From: Alphaproteobacteria bacterium
GTDB lineage: Bacteria > Pseudomonadota > Alphaproteobacteria > Rhodospirillales > WMHbin7
Reading direction: 5' to 3'
Assembly (NCBI GenBank): GCA_015232335.1
Contig: JADFZV010000009.1
Coordinates: 1 to 64,000 of the forward strand
DNA length: 64,000 nucleotides
The notes below the pieces were generated by a model. It made no database searches, was not told where the DNA came from, and worked only from the letters and a program-made list of their open reading frames with translations. Positions 1 through 10,125 of this stretch are shown here, piece by piece. How positions within the stretch are numbered: the stretch's first letter is position 1; each line of letters opens with the position of its first letter. A program made the translations under genes and the position numbers.

Positions 1-426
1 GGTCAGTTCGTCGACGTGCCCGGCACTTCGAAGGGCCGCGGTTTTGCAGGCGTCATGCAGCGCCATAATTTCGCCGGTCTTGAAGCCTCGCACGGCGTTT
101 CCATCTCGCATCGCTCGCACGGCTCGACGGGTCATCGTCAGGATCCGGGCAAGACCTTCGCGGGCAAGAAGATGGCGGGCCATTGGGGCGACAAGCGCAT
201 CACTACGCAAAATCTGAAGGTGGTGGGTTCGGACGACGCCGAAGGCTTGCTGTTGATCAAGGGCAATGTGCCGGGCGCAGAAGGCTCGTGGGTCATGATC
301 CGTGACGCCGCCAAGAGGAAGCTGCCCAAGGAAGTGCCGTTTCCCGCTTCCGTGAAGGCCGCCGCAGTCGCCGCCGTTGACGAGACAGCCCCCGCTGCCG
401 AAGTCAGCGAAGAGAAAAAGGACTAA
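1..426 (+). CDS. rplC: 50S ribosomal protein L3 (C-terminal part; 5' end outside window)
   Basis: Reading frame 1 is open from the first base ([15 protein letters not shown]...) to the TAA at 424-426, giving the last 141 residues of L3. L3 is an early 23S rRNA-binding protein whose long loop reaches the peptidyl-transferase centre. The loop sequence [13 protein letters not shown] is visible; its Gln matches the position methylated by PrmB in E. coli (family knowledge). The start codon lies upstream of the window, so the GTG at 16 is internal. A short Ala/Glu-rich acidic tail follows the conserved core. The next gene, rplD, starts 6 bases downstream, as in the S10 operon. Confidence 0.97.
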   Translation, partial: GQFVDVPGTSKGRGFAGVMQRHNFAGLEASHGVSISHRSHGSTGHRQDPGKTFAGKKMAGHWGDKRITTQNLKVVGSDDAEGLLLIKGNVPGAEGSWVMIRDAAKRKLPKEVPFPASVKAAAVAAVDETAPAAEVSEEKKD

Positions 427-432
427 GCCGCC

Positions 433-1053
433 ATGAAGTGCGACGTCATCAATCTGGAAGCTGCCAAGGTTGGCTCGATCGATCTCGCTGAAGAGATCTT
501 CGGCCTGCCCAAGCGCCCCGACATTCTGGCCCGTATGGTGCGTTGGCAGTTGGCCAAGCGTCAGGCCGGCACGCATGCCACCAAGGGCATTTCGCAGATA
601 TCCGGCACCACCAAGAAGCCCTTCAAGCAGAAGGGCACGGGTTCGGCCCGTCAGGGTTCGATGCGCAGCCCGCAGTTCCGTGGCGGCGCCGTGATCTTTG
701 GGCCGCAGCCCCGTTCGCATGCTTTCGACCTGCCCAAGAAGGTGCGCAAGCTGGCCCTAAGGGCTGCGCTTTCGGCCAAGGTTGCCGATGGCAAGCTGGT
801 CATTCTGGATACCGCCCGTCTGGCCAATGGCAAGACCAAGGAACTGGCCAACCGCTTCATCAAGCTGGGTTGGAACTCGGCGCTGATCGTTGACGGCCTG
901 GCTGTCGATGAGGGTTTCGCCCGCGCGGCTCGCAACATCGTCGGCATCGACGTGCTGCCCAGCCAGGGTGCGAACGTGTACGACATTCTGCGCCGCGACA
1001 CGCTGGTCCTGACCAAGGACGCGGTTGAAGCCCTGGAGGCACGCCTGAAATGA
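433..1053 (+). CDS. rplD: 50S ribosomal protein L4
   Basis: 206 residues, the usual L4 length. L4 binds 23S rRNA early in assembly, and its extended loop lines the exit tunnel. That loop is recognisable as the basic stretch from about residue 45 to 95 ([21 protein letters not shown]). The ATG at 433 directly follows the rplC stop. Its TGA overlaps the rplW start (ATGA, 1050-1053), indicating translational coupling. In E. coli L4 also represses the S10 operon; whether it does so here cannot be judged, because the operon leader is outside the window. Confidence 0.98.
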   Translation: MKCDVINLEAAKVGSIDLAEEIFGLPKRPDILARMVRWQLAKRQAGTHATKGISQISGTTKKPFKQKGTGSARQGSMRSPQFRGGAVIFGPQPRSHAFDLPKKVRKLALRAALSAKVADGKLVILDTARLANGKTKELANRFIKLGWNSALIVDGLAVDEGFARAARNIVGIDVLPSQGANVYDILRRDTLVLTKDAVEALEARLK

Positions 1054-1367
1054 GCCGCAAGATTGAAGTCAAGCTCTCCAAGGAACGCATGTACGATATC
1101 GTGCGCTCCCCGGTCATCACCGAGAAGGCCACGCTGGGCTCCGAGCACAGCCAGGTGACTTTCCGCGTACCGCTTGCCGCGACCAAGCCTGAAATCAAGG
1201 CCGCCGTCGAAGGCATTTTCAATGTCAAGGTCAAGGCGGTGAATACCCTGGTCGCCAAGGGCAAGACGAAGAGCTTCCGTGGCAAGAAGGCGGTCCGTTC
1301 GGACGTCAAGAAGGCCATGGTGACTCTGGCCGAAGGCCACAGCATCGACGTTTCGACGGGAATCTGA
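1050..1367 (+). CDS. rplW: 50S ribosomal protein L23
   Basis: 105 residues with the family core [15 protein letters not shown] near residue 11 and the basic [11 protein letters not shown] segment. L23 sits at the tunnel exit and is the docking site for trigger factor and SRP (family knowledge). The start overlaps the end of rplD by four bases. The N-terminus carries about ten residues before the usual first conserved block, which is common in alphaproteobacteria. rplB follows after three bases. Confidence 0.97.
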   Translation: MSRKIEVKLSKERMYDIVRSPVITEKATLGSEHSQVTFRVPLAATKPEIKAAVEGIFNVKVKAVNTLVAKGKTKSFRGKKAVRSDVKKAMVTLAEGHSIDVSTGI

Positions 1368-1370
1368 CGC

Positions 1371-2204
1371 ATGGCACTCAAGTCATACAAACCCTCCACA
1401 CCCGGCCAGCGTCAGCTGGTGCTGGTTGACCGTTCCGGCCTTTGGAAAGGCAAGCCCGAGAAAACCCTGACCGAGGGCAAAAGCTCGTCGGGCGGGCGCA
1501 ACAATCATGGCCGCATTACCGTGCGGTTCAGGGGCGGCGGGCACAAGCAGAGCTATCGCATGGTCGACTTCAAGCGCACCACCGAGGGTGCCGCTACGGT
1601 CGAGCGTCTGGAATACGATCCCAACCGCACCGCCTTCATCGCGCTGATCAAGTTCGAGGACGGCGCACTTGCCTATATCCTGGCGCCGCAGCGTCTGGCC
1701 GTGGGCGACGTGGTGATTTCCGGTGATCGTGCCGACATCAAGCCCGGCAATTGCATGCCTTTGAAGAACATGCCGGTGGGCACCATCATCCACAATATCG
1801 AGATGAAGCCCGGCAAGGGCGGACAGATGGCCCGTTCGGCCGGCACTTACGCCCAACTCGTGGGTAAGGATGCCGGGCGCGCCCAGGTCAAGCTGTCCAG
1901 CGGCGAAGTGCGGTTGGTCAGTGGCGAATGCCGCGCCACCGTGGGTGCCGTTTCGAACCCCGATCAGCAGAACATTTCGATCGGCAAGGCCGGTCGCCAG
2001 CGTTGGCTGGGCAAGCGCCCGCACGTTCGCGGCGTTGCCATGAACCCGATCGATCACCCGCATGGCGGCGGCGAAGGCCGCACCTCGGGCGGCCGTCATC
2101 CGGTCACCCCTTGGGGCAAGCCGACCAAGGGCAAGAGGACTCGCAACAACAAGCGCACCGATGGCATGATTGTTCGCCGTCGCCACGTCGCTAAGAAGAA
2201 ATAA
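1371..2204 (+). CDS. rplB: 50S ribosomal protein L2
   Basis: 277 residues, typical of L2. The C-terminal block [13 protein letters not shown] contains the conserved histidine region near the peptidyl-transferase centre, followed by the usual Lys/Arg-rich tail ending [10 protein letters not shown]2 is needed for subunit association and tRNA binding. Order L23-L2-S19 is canonical. Confidence 0.98.
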   Translation: MALKSYKPSTPGQRQLVLVDRSGLWKGKPEKTLTEGKSSSGGRNNHGRITVRFRGGGHKQSYRMVDFKRTTEGAATVERLEYDPNRTAFIALIKFEDGALAYILAPQRLAVGDVVISGDRADIKPGNCMPLKNMPVGTIIHNIEMKPGKGGQMARSAGTYAQLVGKDAGRAQVKLSSGEVRLVSGECRATVGAVSNPDQQNISIGKAGRQRWLGKRPHVRGVAMNPIDHPHGGGEGRTSGGRHPVTPWGKPTKGKRTRNNKRTDGMIVRRRHVAKKK

Positions 2205-2216
2205 GGAGACGGGACC

Positions 2217-2495
2217 GTGACTCGCTCGGTATGGAAAGGCCCGTTCGTCGAAGGCTTCCTTCTTAAGAAGGCGGAAAAGACGCGCACATCGGGACGCAAC
2301 GAAGTGATCAAGATGTGGTCGCGCCGTTCGACCATCCTCCCTCAGTTCGTGGGGCTGACCTTTGGCGTCTACAACGGACAGAAGTTCATTCCGGTGCTGG
2401 TGACCGAGAACATGATCGGCCACAAATTTGGCGAATTTTCGCCGACGCGCACCTTCCACGGCCATGCCGCCGACAAGAAGGCAAAGAGGAAGTAA
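2217..2495 (+). CDS. rpsS: 30S ribosomal protein S19
   Basis: 92 residues, beginning [20 protein letters not shown] and ending with a basic tail, as in all S19 proteins. S19 lies in the 30S head and contacts S13 and the A-site region. Translation starts at GTG (2217) behind an AGGAGACGG Shine-Dalgarno stretch. The pure-lysine C-terminus (ADKKAKRK) is normal. Confidence 0.97.
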   Translation: MTRSVWKGPFVEGFLLKKAEKTRTSGRNEVIKMWSRRSTILPQFVGLTFGVYNGQKFIPVLVTENMIGHKFGEFSPTRTFHGHAADKKAKRK

Positions 2496-2498
2496 GCC

Positions 2499-2879
2499 AT
2501 GGGCAAGAAAGCCGTCGAACGCGATCTGGCAGACAACGAGGCCAAGGCTTTTGCCACCTCGATTCGCACCAGTCCCAGGAAGCTCAATCTGGTGGCCGAG
2601 TCCATTCGTGGATTGTCGGTGGCCAGCGCCATCTCGCAGTTGACCTTTTCCAAGCGCCGCATTGCTGGCGCGGTCAAGAAGGTGGTTCAGTCAGCCGTTG
2701 CCAACGCCGAGAACAATCACCAGCTCGACGTCGATCGTTTGGTCGTGGCCGAAGCCTTTGTGGGTAAGGGGATCGTCATGAAGCGCTTTCACGCCCGCGC
2801 TCGTGGCCGTTCGGGCCGTATCGAAAAGCCGTTCAGTAACCTCACCGTCATCGTGCGTGAGCGTAAGGAGAAGGTCTGA
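2499..2879 (+). CDS. rplV: 50S ribosomal protein L22
   Basis: 126 residues with the L22 signature [14 protein letters not shown] near residue 25 and the beta-hairpin segment [12 protein letters not shown] that protrudes into the exit tunnel. Mutations in that hairpin give macrolide resistance in other bacteria; nothing unusual is seen here. The stop TGA (2877-2879) shares one base with the rpsC ATG. Confidence 0.97.
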   Translation: MGKKAVERDLADNEAKAFATSIRTSPRKLNLVAESIRGLSVASAISQLTFSKRRIAGAVKKVVQSAVANAENNHQLDVDRLVVAEAFVGKGIVMKRFHARARGRSGRIEKPFSNLTVIVRERKEKV

Positions 2880-3571
2880 TGGGTCATAAAGTCAATCCGG
2901 TCGGCCTTAGGCTCGGCATCAACCGCACGTGGGATTCGCGTTGGTTCGCCGACAGCGACTACGGCAAGATGCTGCATGAGGATCTCAAGCTGAAGGAATA
3001 TCTGCACAAGCGTCTGGCTCAGGCCGGCGTGGCCAAGGTGGTGATCGAGCGTCCCGCCAAAAAGGCGCGGGTGACGCTGCATTCGGCCCGTCCTGGCGTT
3101 GTCATCGGCAAGAAGGGTGCGGACATCGAAGTCCTGCGCAAGGAACTTTCCAAGATGACCGGTTCCGAGGTCAATCTCAACATCCTGGAAATCCGCAAGC
3201 CCGAGTTGGACTCCCGTCTGGTCGCCGAGAACATCGCCCAGCAGTTGGAGCGTCGCGTCTCTTTCCGCCGCGCCATGAAGCGCGCCGTTCAGTCGGCGAT
3301 GCGTCTGGGCGCGCTTGGCATCCGCATCAATTGCTCGGGCCGTCTGGGTGGCGCTGAAATCGCCCGCATGGAATGGTACCGCGAAGGCCGCGTGCCTCTG
3401 CACACGTTGCGCGCCGACATCGATTACGGCGTTGCGACCGCCAAGACCACCTACGGCACCTGTGGTGTCAAGGTTTGGGTGTTCAAGGGCGAAGTGCTGG
3501 CGCACGATCCGATGGCGACCGAGCGTCAGGCCGCCGAGGGTCAGACGACCTCGCGCACAGTGACCGCGTAA
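2879..3571 (+). CDS. rpsC: 30S ribosomal protein S3
   Basis: 230 residues. It starts [22 protein letters not shown], the standard S3 N-terminus. A type II KH domain follows with the GxxG-type loop [11 protein letters not shown] near residue 77, then the C-terminal domain with [21 protein letters not shown]3 forms part of the mRNA entry channel and helicase site with S4 and S5. The end is a short Thr/Ala-rich tail. Confidence 0.98.
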   Translation: MGHKVNPVGLRLGINRTWDSRWFADSDYGKMLHEDLKLKEYLHKRLAQAGVAKVVIERPAKKARVTLHSARPGVVIGKKGADIEVLRKELSKMTGSEVNLNILEIRKPELDSRLVAENIAQQLERRVSFRRAMKRAVQSAMRLGALGIRINCSGRLGGAEIARMEWYREGRVPLHTLRADIDYGVATAKTTYGTCGVKVWVFKGEVLAHDPMATERQAAEGQTTSRTVTA

Positions 3572-3583
3572 AGGGCTAGGAAC

Positions 3584-4000
3584 ATGCTTTCACCGAAACG
3601 CACAAAATTTCGCAAGGCCCACAAGGGCCGCATCAAGGGTCTGGCCAAGGGTGGCACGGCGCTCAACTTCGGCTCGCATGGGCTGAAGGCCCTGGAGCCC
3701 GAGCGCGTCACGGCGCGTCAGATCGAAGCGGCTCGCCGCGCCATTACGCGCCACATGAAGCGCCAAGGCCGCGTGTGGATTCGCATTTTCCCCGATGTGC
3801 CGGTGTCTTCGAAGCCTGCTGAAGTGCGCATGGGTTCGGGCAAGGGCACGCCGGAATTCTGGGTGGCCCGCGTCAAGCCTGGCCGTATTCTGTTCGAGGT
3901 TGACGGCGTGTCCGACACCATCGCCCGCGAGGCCTTCTTGCTGGCGGCGGCCAAGTTGCCGATCAAGACCAAGATCGTTACCCGCATGATGGAGGCTTAA
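3584..4000 (+). CDS. rplP: 50S ribosomal protein L16
   Basis: 138 residues, starting [16 protein letters not shown] and containing [26 protein letters not shown], both diagnostic of L16. L16 organises the A-site tRNA region of the 50S subunit. The start is preceded by GGGCTAGGAAC. Only one base separates it from rpmC. Confidence 0.98.
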   Translation: MLSPKRTKFRKAHKGRIKGLAKGGTALNFGSHGLKALEPERVTARQIEAARRAITRHMKRQGRVWIRIFPDVPVSSKPAEVRMGSGKGTPEFWVARVKPGRILFEVDGVSDTIAREAFLLAAAKLPIKTKIVTRMMEA

Positions 4001-4001
4001 G

Positions 4002-4205
4002 ATGACTCTGGCAGCCGATCATCGCGCCAAGACGCCCGATCAGCTTAAGGAACAGCTGATCACGCTTAAGAAGGAGCAGTTCAATCTGCGCTTCCAGAGG
4101 GCTTCGGGCCAGCTTGAGAATACATCCCGCGTGCGCGAGGTGCGCCGCGAAATCGCCCGCATCAAGACCGTTTTGGGCCAAAAAGCCCAAGCGGCAGTGA
4201 AGTAA
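4002..4205 (+). CDS. rpmC: 50S ribosomal protein L29
   Basis: 67-residue helical hairpin protein with the family core [20 protein letters not shown] and [15 protein letters not shown]29 lies beside L23 at the tunnel exit. The start ATG (4002) is set by the GGAGG at the end of rplP, eight bases upstream. Confidence 0.96.
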   Translation: MTLAADHRAKTPDQLKEQLITLKKEQFNLRFQRASGQLENTSRVREVRREIARIKTVLGQKAQAAVK

Positions 4206-4217
4206 GGAGAACCAGAG

Positions 4218-4469
4218 ATGCCGAGGCGCATTCTTCAAGGCGTGGTGGTGAGCGACAAGATGGACAAGACCATCGTGGTCAAGGTCGAACGCCGCGTCAT
4301 GCACCCGATCTACAAGAAGTTCATCAAGCGTTCGAAGAAGTATCACGCGCATGATGAGAACAATCTGTGCAAGACTGGCGACGTGGTGCGTATCCGCGAA
4401 ACCAAGCCGATTTCCAAGACCAAGACCTGGGAAGTGCTGAGTGACAGCGCTGCCGCGGTCAAGGCCTAA
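4218..4469 (+). CDS. rpsQ: 30S ribosomal protein S17
   Basis: 83 residues beginning [20 protein letters not shown], a clear S17 OB-fold start, with the conserved [20 protein letters not shown]17 is a primary 16S rRNA-binding protein. An AAGGAGAACCAGAG Shine-Dalgarno region precedes the ATG. Confidence 0.97.
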   Translation: MPRRILQGVVVSDKMDKTIVVKVERRVMHPIYKKFIKRSKKYHAHDENNLCKTGDVVRIRETKPISKTKTWEVLSDSAAAVKA

Positions 4470-4490
4470 GGACAGGGAAGGAATACCGAT

Positions 4491-4859
4491 ATGATCCAGA
4501 TGCAGTCCAACCTGGACGTCGCCGATAATTCGGGCGCACGCAAGGTTATGTGCATCAAGGTGCTGGGCGGTTCGCAGCGCCGTGTGGCCGGGGTGGGCGA
4601 CGTCATCGTCGTTTCCATCAAGGAGGCCATCCCCAAGGGCCGCGTGAAGAAGGGTGACGTGCATCGCGCTGTCATCGTTCGCACAGCCAAGGAGATTCGC
4701 CGCGCCGACGGTACGGCCATCCGCTTCGACAAGAACGCGGCCGTGCTGATCAACAAGCAGGGCGAGCCCATCGGCACCCGCATCTTTGGCCCCGTCACGC
4801 GCGAGCTGCGGGGCAAGAAGTATATGAAGATTATTTCGTTGGCTCCCGAGGTGCTTTGA
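4491..4859 (+). CDS. rplN: 50S ribosomal protein L14
   Basis: 122 residues, exactly the usual L14 length. It starts [27 protein letters not shown] and ends [13 protein letters not shown]14 forms an intersubunit bridge with 16S rRNA and is the binding site of the silencing factor RsfS in other bacteria. The stop TGA (4857-4859) overlaps the rplX ATG by one base. Confidence 0.98.
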   Translation: MIQMQSNLDVADNSGARKVMCIKVLGGSQRRVAGVGDVIVVSIKEAIPKGRVKKGDVHRAVIVRTAKEIRRADGTAIRFDKNAAVLINKQGEPIGTRIFGPVTRELRGKKYMKIISLAPEVL

Positions 4860-5176
4860 TGGCTGCCAAGATCAAAAAGGGCGATCGCGTCGTCGTGATC
4901 GCAGGAAAGGACAAGGGCAAGCAGGGCGACGTCCTGCGTTCGATCCCGAGCGAAAGCCGGGTCGTTGTGCAAGGCGTGAATATGATTAAGCGCCATACCA
5001 AGCCCAGTGCATCGCATCCGGGCGGCATTGTCGAGCGTGAGGCCGGTATTCACGTCTCCAATCTCGCCCACATCGACCCCAAGGACGGCAAGCCGGCCCG
5101 GGTTGGATTCAAGACTCTCGAGGACGGCCGCAAGGTGCGCGTTTCAAAGCGCAGCGGCGAGTCCATCGATCGTTAG
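4859..5176 (+). CDS. rplX: 50S ribosomal protein L24
   Basis: 105 residues from the ATG at 4859. The KOW motif is visible at the N-terminus ([21 protein letters not shown]), followed by [14 protein letters not shown], the standard L24 core. L24 is one of the two assembly-initiator proteins of the 50S subunit. A TTG three bases earlier is in frame, but the ATG fused to the rplN stop is the natural start. Confidence 0.97.
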   Translation: MAAKIKKGDRVVVIAGKDKGKQGDVLRSIPSESRVVVQGVNMIKRHTKPSASHPGGIVEREAGIHVSNLAHIDPKDGKPARVGFKTLEDGRKVRVSKRSGESIDR

Positions 5177-5192
5177 GGAGAGGATGAGGAAA

Positions 5193-5738
5193 ATGGCGAA
5201 TCCCCGCCTCAAGGACGTCTACGAGAGCAAGGTCAAGGCCGCTCTCAAGGAACAGTTCGGCTACAACAACGTCATGCAGATTCCGCGTCTGCAGAAGATC
5301 GTGGTCAATATGGGTGTTGGCGAAGCGTCTGCCGACTCCAAGAAGATCGATCTGGCCGTCGCGGAACTGACCGCCATCACCGGCCAGAAGCCGGTCGTGA
5401 CCAAGGCCAAGAAGGCCATCGCCGGGTTCAAGATCCGCGAAGGCATGGCCATCGGTTGCATGGTTACATTGCGACGCGAACGCATGTGGGAGTTTCTCGA
5501 CCGCCTGCTCAACATCGCCATGCCCCGCATCCGCGACTTTCGCGGCATCTCGGGCAAGTGCTTTGACGGGCGCGGCAACTTCAACATGGGTTTGAAGGAA
5601 CAGATCATCTTCCCCGAAATCAACTACGACAAGGTTGACAAGGTTCGGGGTATGGATATCGCCATCGTCACCACCGCGAAGACCGACGAGGAGTGCAAGG
5701 CACTGCTCAAGGGCTTCGACATGCCTTTCGCCAACTGA
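5193..5738 (+). CDS. rplE: 50S ribosomal protein L5
   Basis: 181 residues from ATG 5193 ([18 protein letters not shown]), with the conserved [11 protein letters not shown] and the C-terminal [15 protein letters not shown]5 binds 5S rRNA and bridges to S13 in the 30S head. The frame is open far upstream, but that part overlaps rplX in another frame and is not L5-like. The GGGAGAGGATGAGGAAA region supplies the ribosome binding site. An in-frame ATG at 5184 would add three residues. Confidence 0.97.
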   Translation: MANPRLKDVYESKVKAALKEQFGYNNVMQIPRLQKIVVNMGVGEASADSKKIDLAVAELTAITGQKPVVTKAKKAIAGFKIREGMAIGCMVTLRRERMWEFLDRLLNIAMPRIRDFRGISGKCFDGRGNFNMGLKEQIIFPEINYDKVDKVRGMDIAIVTTAKTDEECKALLKGFDMPFAN

Positions 5739-5757
5739 CCGGTTAGGAACTAGGGAT

Positions 5758-6063
5758 ATGGCTAAGCTCAGTTCCATTGAAAAGAACAAGAAGCGCGCTC
5801 GCATGATAAAGAGCCAGGCGGCCAAGCGGACGCGCCTTAAGGCAGTGGTCATGAATCGTGAGGCTTCTGCGGAAGAGCGTTTCGAGGCGACCATGAAGCT
5901 CGCCGAGATGCCCCGCAACGGAGCGGCCAGCCGGTATCGGCTGCGCTGCGAACTTACGGGCCGCCCGCGCGGTAACTATCGCAAATTCAAGTTGTGCCGT
6001 ATTGCACTACGCGATTTGGCGAACTGGGGTCAGATCCCCGGTGTCGTCAAGTCGAGCTGGTAA
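5758..6063 (+). CDS. rpsN: 30S ribosomal protein S14 (long, zinc-free type)
   Basis: 101 residues from ATG 5758 ([18 protein letters not shown]), ending [13 protein letters not shown]. This is the long S14 form; its two cysteines are isolated and no CxxC pairs are present, so it is the zinc-independent type. S14 is a late-assembling protein of the 30S head. The upstream open frame belongs to the rplE region and was not used. Confidence 0.97.
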   Translation: MAKLSSIEKNKKRARMIKSQAAKRTRLKAVVMNREASAEERFEATMKLAEMPRNGAASRYRLRCELTGRPRGNYRKFKLCRIALRDLANWGQIPGVVKSSW

Positions 6064-6078
6064 GGAGGGGCAGGAACA

Positions 6079-6477
6079 ATGTCGTTAACCGATCCTCTTG
6101 GCGATCTCTTGACACGGATTCGCAACGGGCAACAAGCCCGTAAAGCTTCCGTTATAGCGCCCGCCTCGAAATTGCGTGAAAACGTTCTCGACGTGCTTAA
6201 GCGCGAGGGATACATCCGTGGCTACGCGCGCGGCAATCGCCGCCCGGGTGTCGACGAGATCACCATCGAGCTCAAGTACAACGAGGGCGAACCCGTGATC
6301 CGCGAGATCGCGCGCATCTCCACTCCGGGGCGGCGCGTCTACTCGAAGATCAAGGATCTGCCCAAGGTCTATAATGGACTGGGCATCTCCATCCTCTCGA
6401 CGCCCAAGGGCGTCATGTCGGATGCCGAAGCGCGCGTCGCCAATGTTGGCGGCGAAGTGCTTTGCCAGGTCTTCTAG
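6079..6477 (+). CDS. rpsH: 30S ribosomal protein S8
   Basis: 132 residues with the typical start [17 protein letters not shown] and the C-terminal [20 protein letters not shown] block. S8 binds helix 21 of 16S rRNA; in E. coli it also represses spc-operon translation at the L5 start. A strong TAAGGAGGGGCAGGA sequence precedes the ATG. Confidence 0.98.
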   Translation: MSLTDPLGDLLTRIRNGQQARKASVIAPASKLRENVLDVLKREGYIRGYARGNRRPGVDEITIELKYNEGEPVIREIARISTPGRRVYSKIKDLPKVYNGLGISILSTPKGVMSDAEARVANVGGEVLCQVF

Positions 6478-6485
6478 GGGGAGCC

Positions 6486-7019
6486 ATGTCACGCGTTGGA
6501 AAATATCCCGTGACGGTGCCTTCGGGCGTTACCGTCACTATCGCGAACCAGGAATTGACCGCTAAGGGCAAGCTGGGACAGATCGTGCTGCCTTTGACCG
6601 ATGACGTCGATGTGTCGATGGAAGGCACACAGGTTTGGGTCAAGCCCAGAAGCACGACCAAGAAGGCCCGCATGATGTGGGGCACCACGCGCGCCCATGT
6701 CAACAACATGGTCAAGGGCGTCTCCGAGGGTTTCAAGATCAATCTTGAAATCAACGGCGTTGGCTACCGTGCTGCCGTGCAGGGCAAGAATCTGCAACTG
6801 CAACTGGGCTACAGCCACGATATCGTTTACCCGATTCCGGCCGATGTTCAGATCGCCTGCGAAAAGCCGACCGCCATCACCATCACTGGTGCCAGCCGTC
6901 AGCGCGTGGGTCAGGTTGCGGCCGAAATTCGCGGCTATCGCGGTCCTGAGCCCTACAAGGGCAAAGGCATCAAGTACGACACCGAGACCATCTTGCGCAA
7001 AGAAGGCAAGAAGAAGTAA
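6486..7019 (+). CDS. rplF: 50S ribosomal protein L6
   Basis: 177 residues from ATG 6486 ([17 protein letters not shown]), ending [25 protein letters not shown], the universal L6 tail. L6 stabilises the base of the stalk near the factor-binding region. The frame is open from 6462, but that extension lies inside rpsH; the GGGGAG before 6486 fixes the start. Confidence 0.98.
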   Translation: MSRVGKYPVTVPSGVTVTIANQELTAKGKLGQIVLPLTDDVDVSMEGTQVWVKPRSTTKKARMMWGTTRAHVNNMVKGVSEGFKINLEINGVGYRAAVQGKNLQLQLGYSHDIVYPIPADVQIACEKPTAITITGASRQRVGQVAAEIRGYRGPEPYKGKGIKYDTETILRKEGKKK

Positions 7020-7030
7020 GGACGACGGAT

Positions 7031-7393
7031 ATGGCGAACGCATTGTTCCTTTTCGAACGCCGCAAGGCGCGCACACGGGCCCAGATTCGCAAGAAGGGTT
7101 ACGGACGCCCGCGTCTGTCGGTCTTCCGCTCGGGTCAGCATATGTATGCCCAGGTCATCGACGACGCCAAGGGATGCACCCTGGTTGCCGCTTCAACCTT
7201 GGACAAGTCGCTGAAAACCGGTTTGAAGACCGGGGCCGACTCATCGGCTGCCGCCCAGGTGGGCAAGCTGATCGCCGAGCGCGCCCTGGCCGCCGGAATC
7301 AAGGACGTGGTGTTCGACCGCGGCGGTTACATGTTTCACGGCAGGGTCAAGGCCCTGGCCGAGGCGGCCCGCGAGGGCGGCCTCAACTTCTAA
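7031..7393 (+). CDS. rplR: 50S ribosomal protein L18
   Basis: 120 residues with [18 protein letters not shown] and the C-terminal [25 protein letters not shown], both diagnostic of L18. L18 joins L5 in attaching 5S rRNA to the central protuberance. The position between L6 and S5 is canonical. Confidence 0.98.
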   Translation: MANALFLFERRKARTRAQIRKKGYGRPRLSVFRSGQHMYAQVIDDAKGCTLVAASTLDKSLKTGLKTGADSSAAAQVGKLIAERALAAGIKDVVFDRGGYMFHGRVKALAEAAREGGLNF

Positions 7394-7414
7394 TTAGGCA
7401 AGGGATCCTGGCTC

Positions 7415-8065
7415 ATGGCACGTCCTACCACTTCCGAGCGGTCGCCCCGCAACGCCGAGCGCGGTGATCGCGCCGACAAGCCGCAACGCGGTTCGCGCCA
7501 TGGGCGCCCGTCTGATCGGCCTGAGGGTGAATCGCGAGAAGAAAGCGAATTCGTCGACAAGCTGGTCAGCATCAATCGCGTGGCCAAGGTGGTGAAGGGC
7601 GGACGCCGTTTCGCCTTTGCCGCCCTTGTCGTCGTTGGCGATCAGAAGGGCCGCGTCGGCTATGGAACGGGCAAGGCCCGCGAAGTGCCCGAGGCCATCC
7701 GCAAGGCGACCGAGCAGGCCAAGCGCAATCTGATCCGCGTGGCGCTGCGCGAGGGCCGCACCCTGCATCATGACATTCGCGGCGATTTCGGCGCCGGTCG
7801 CGTCGTGCTGCGTTCGGCCCCTCCCGGCACCGGCATCATCGCGGGCGGCCCCATGCGCGCCGTCTTTGAAACGATGGGTGTGCAAGACGTGGTTGCCAAG
7901 TGCATCGGCACCTCAAATCCCCACAACATGGTGAAGGCCACCTTCGCAGCGCTTCAGGGCCTCATGGGTCCCAGGGCGGTTGCCGCCAAGCGCGGCAAGA
8001 AGGTGGGCGATATCACCGCGCGGCGCGATGGCGTTCAGACCGCCGCTCAGGCCAAGGAGGCTTGA
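7415..8065 (+). CDS. rpsE: 30S ribosomal protein S5 with N-terminal extension
   Basis: 216 residues, about 50 longer than E. coli S5. The first 45 residues are a charged, low-complexity extension rich in Arg, Glu and Asp. The S5 core then begins at [22 protein letters not shown], with the dsRNA-binding fold, and GSARPPGTG-type motifs are visible as [15 protein letters not shown]5 shapes the mRNA entry channel and decoding accuracy. The ATG at 7415 is preceded by AGGCAAGGGATCC. Confidence 0.97.
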   Translation: MARPTTSERSPRNAERGDRADKPQRGSRHGRPSDRPEGESREESEFVDKLVSINRVAKVVKGGRRFAFAALVVVGDQKGRVGYGTGKAREVPEAIRKATEQAKRNLIRVALREGRTLHHDIRGDFGAGRVVLRSAPPGTGIIAGGPMRAVFETMGVQDVVAKCIGTSNPHNMVKATFAALQGLMGPRAVAAKRGKKVGDITARRDGVQTAAQAKEA

Positions 8066-8067
8066 TC

Positions 8068-8277
8068 ATGGCGAAGGCGGCGAAAAAAGCGGCGGGCAAG
8101 AAGCTGCGGGTGACGCAGACCGGCAGCCCCATCGGTCGCATTCCCGTTCAGCGTCAGACGCTGATCGGATTGGGCCTTAACAAGATGAATCGCGTTTCAG
8201 AGCTGGAAGACACTCCGGCCGTGCGCGGCATGATCACCGTCGTGCACCATCTGGTGCGCGTCGAGGAACTGGGCTAG
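8068..8277 (+). CDS. rpmD: 50S ribosomal protein L30
   Basis: 69 residues from ATG 8068. A lysine/alanine-rich leader ([11 protein letters not shown]) precedes the L30 core [29 protein letters not shown]30 is a small 50S surface protein. The start was chosen because it follows the rpsE stop by two bases; the upstream open frame overlaps rpsE. Confidence 0.96.
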   Translation: MAKAAKKAAGKKLRVTQTGSPIGRIPVQRQTLIGLGLNKMNRVSELEDTPAVRGMITVVHHLVRVEELG

Positions 8278-8286
8278 GAGCCGAAG

Positions 8287-8757
8287 ATGAAGCTCAACGA
8301 ACTGCGTGATAACGCGGGTGCAGCCCGCAAGAAGAAGCGCCTTGGCCGCGGCATCGGTTCCGGCAAGGGCAAGACCTCGGGTAAGGGTGTGAAGGGTCAG
8401 AAGGCGCGCACCGGCATTGCCGTGCACGGCTTCGAAGGCGGACAGATGCCGATCTATCGCCGCCTGCCCAAGCGTGGCTTCAACAATCCATTCCCGACCG
8501 AATATGTTGCGGTCAATCTGGGTGCCGTGCAGAAGGCCGTCGAGGCCGGACGCCTTGATGCCGCCAAGCCCGTGAATGCCGAGGCGCTGATCGCCGCTGG
8601 ATTCTTCAAGGATGTGAAGTCGGGCGTCAAGCTGCTGGCCAAGGGCGAGTTGAAGACCAAGCTGACCATTGAAGTGACCAAAGCCAGCGAAGCCGCTAAG
8701 GCCGCCGTCGAGAAATCGGGCGGCAAGCTGGTTTTGCCCGAAGCCCAAGCCGCCTAA
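8287..8757 (+). CDS. rplO: 50S ribosomal protein L15
   Basis: 156 residues starting [22 protein letters not shown], followed by the glycine/lysine-rich [18 protein letters not shown] extension that snakes into 23S rRNA, then the globular C-terminal domain. It is the last ribosomal gene before secY, 21 bases upstream of it. Confidence 0.98.
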   Translation: MKLNELRDNAGAARKKKRLGRGIGSGKGKTSGKGVKGQKARTGIAVHGFEGGQMPIYRRLPKRGFNNPFPTEYVAVNLGAVQKAVEAGRLDAAKPVNAEALIAAGFFKDVKSGVKLLAKGELKTKLTIEVTKASEAAKAAVEKSGGKLVLPEAQAA

Positions 8758-8778
8758 CCGGACGAGGGAGTTCGCCCC

Positions 8779-10125
8779 ATGGCCTCAGCCGCCGAGCAAA
8801 TGGCCGCCAGCATGAACTGGGGCGTCTTTTCGAAGGCGACCGACCTTAAGAAGCGGCTGTGGTTCGCCCTGGGCGCTTTGATTGTTTATCGTATCGGCAC
8901 CTATATTCCGCTGCCTTTCGTCGATCCGCGCATTCTGGCCGATCTGTTCAACAATGCCCGGGGTGCCGGCATTCTTGGCATGTTCGACATGTTCGCTGGC
9001 GGCGCTCTGTCGCGCATGACCATCTTCGCCCTCAACATCATGCCCTATATCTCGGCATCGATTATCATGCAGCTTCTGACCACGGTCAGCCCTCAGCTTG
9101 AGGCGTTGAAGAAGGAAGGCGAAACGGGCCGCAAGCGCATCAACCAGTACACGCGCCTTTTGACTCTGCTGGTGGCAACCTTCCAGGCCTATGGCATTGC
9201 GGTGGGGCTTGAGGGCATGACCGGCAGCCAAGGTGCCGCCGTATCCGAGCCTGGCCTTTACTTCCGCTTCGTTACCGTTATCACCCTGGTCGGCGGCACC
9301 ATGTTCCTGATGTGGCTGGGCGAACAGATCACCGCCCGTGGCATCGGCAACGGCACCTCGCTGATCATCTTTGCAGGCATCGTGGCTGAATTGCCCAGCG
9401 CCATCGCGGGCACTTTGGAACTGGGCCGCACCGGCGCTCTCTCGGCCCTGTTTATCATCTTCCTCTTGATCATGGTGACGGCGGTCATTGCCACCATCGT
9501 TTTCGTCGAGCGCGCCCAGAGGCGCATCATTGTGCAATATCCAAAGCGCCAGGTCGGCAACAAGATGTATGGCGGCGAAAGCTCGCATCTGCCCTTGAAG
9601 CTGAACACGTCGGGCGTCATTCCGCCGATTTTCGCCAGCTCCATCTTGCTGCTACCAGCCACCTTCGCCACCTTCTCGGCCCAAGGCGGCGGGCCGGAAT
9701 GGATGGCTACCTTCAACGCCCTGATGGGGCGCGGCCATCCCTTGTATCTGGCGATCTATCTGCTTTTGATCGTCTTCTTCGCTTTCTTCTATACCGCCGT
9801 CGTCTTCAATCCCGCCGACACGGCGGAGAATCTAAAGAAGCATGGCGGCTTTATTCCCGGCATTCGTCCGGGCAAGAACACCTCGGACTATCTGGATTAC
9901 GTTCTGACCCGGCTGACCGTGGTCGGCGCGATCTATCTGTCCCTGATCAGCGTTCTTCCCGAGATTCTGATTTCGCAATATTCGGTTCCGTTTTATTTCG
10001 GCGGCACCAGTCTGCTCATCGTGGTCAGCGTGACCATGGATACGGTGGCGCAGATTCAATCGCACTTGCTGGCGCACCAATATGAAGGCCTGATCAAAAA
10101 GGCCAAACTCAAGGGGGGTCGCTGA
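8779..10125 (+). CDS. secY: Preprotein translocase subunit SecY
   Basis: 448 residues forming the channel of the inner-membrane Sec translocon with SecE and SecG. Around ten hydrophobic segments can be traced. The first follows WFALGALIVYRIGTYIPLP, and the plug-region sequence GMFDMFAGGALSRMTIFALN is visible near residue 65. Cytoplasmic loops include KKEGETGRKRINQYTR and the ribosome/SecA-contact loop GGESSHLPLKLNTSGVIPPI. Length and motifs are standard. The TGA overlaps the adk ATG by one base, so the two are translationally coupled. Confidence 0.98.
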   Translation: MASAAEQMAASMNWGVFSKATDLKKRLWFALGALIVYRIGTYIPLPFVDPRILADLFNNARGAGILGMFDMFAGGALSRMTIFALNIMPYISASIIMQLLTTVSPQLEALKKEGETGRKRINQYTRLLTLLVATFQAYGIAVGLEGMTGSQGAAVSEPGLYFRFVTVITLVGGTMFLMWLGEQITARGIGNGTSLIIFAGIVAELPSAIAGTLELGRTGALSALFIIFLLIMVTAVIATIVFVERAQRRIIVQYPKRQVGNKMYGGESSHLPLKLNTSGVIPPIFASSILLLPATFATFSAQGGGPEWMATFNALMGRGHPLYLAIYLLLIVFFAFFYTAVVFNPADTAENLKKHGGFIPGIRPGKNTSDYLDYVLTRLTVVGAIYLSLISVLPEILISQYSVPFYFGGTSLLIVVSVTMDTVAQIQSHLLAHQYEGLIKKAKLKGGR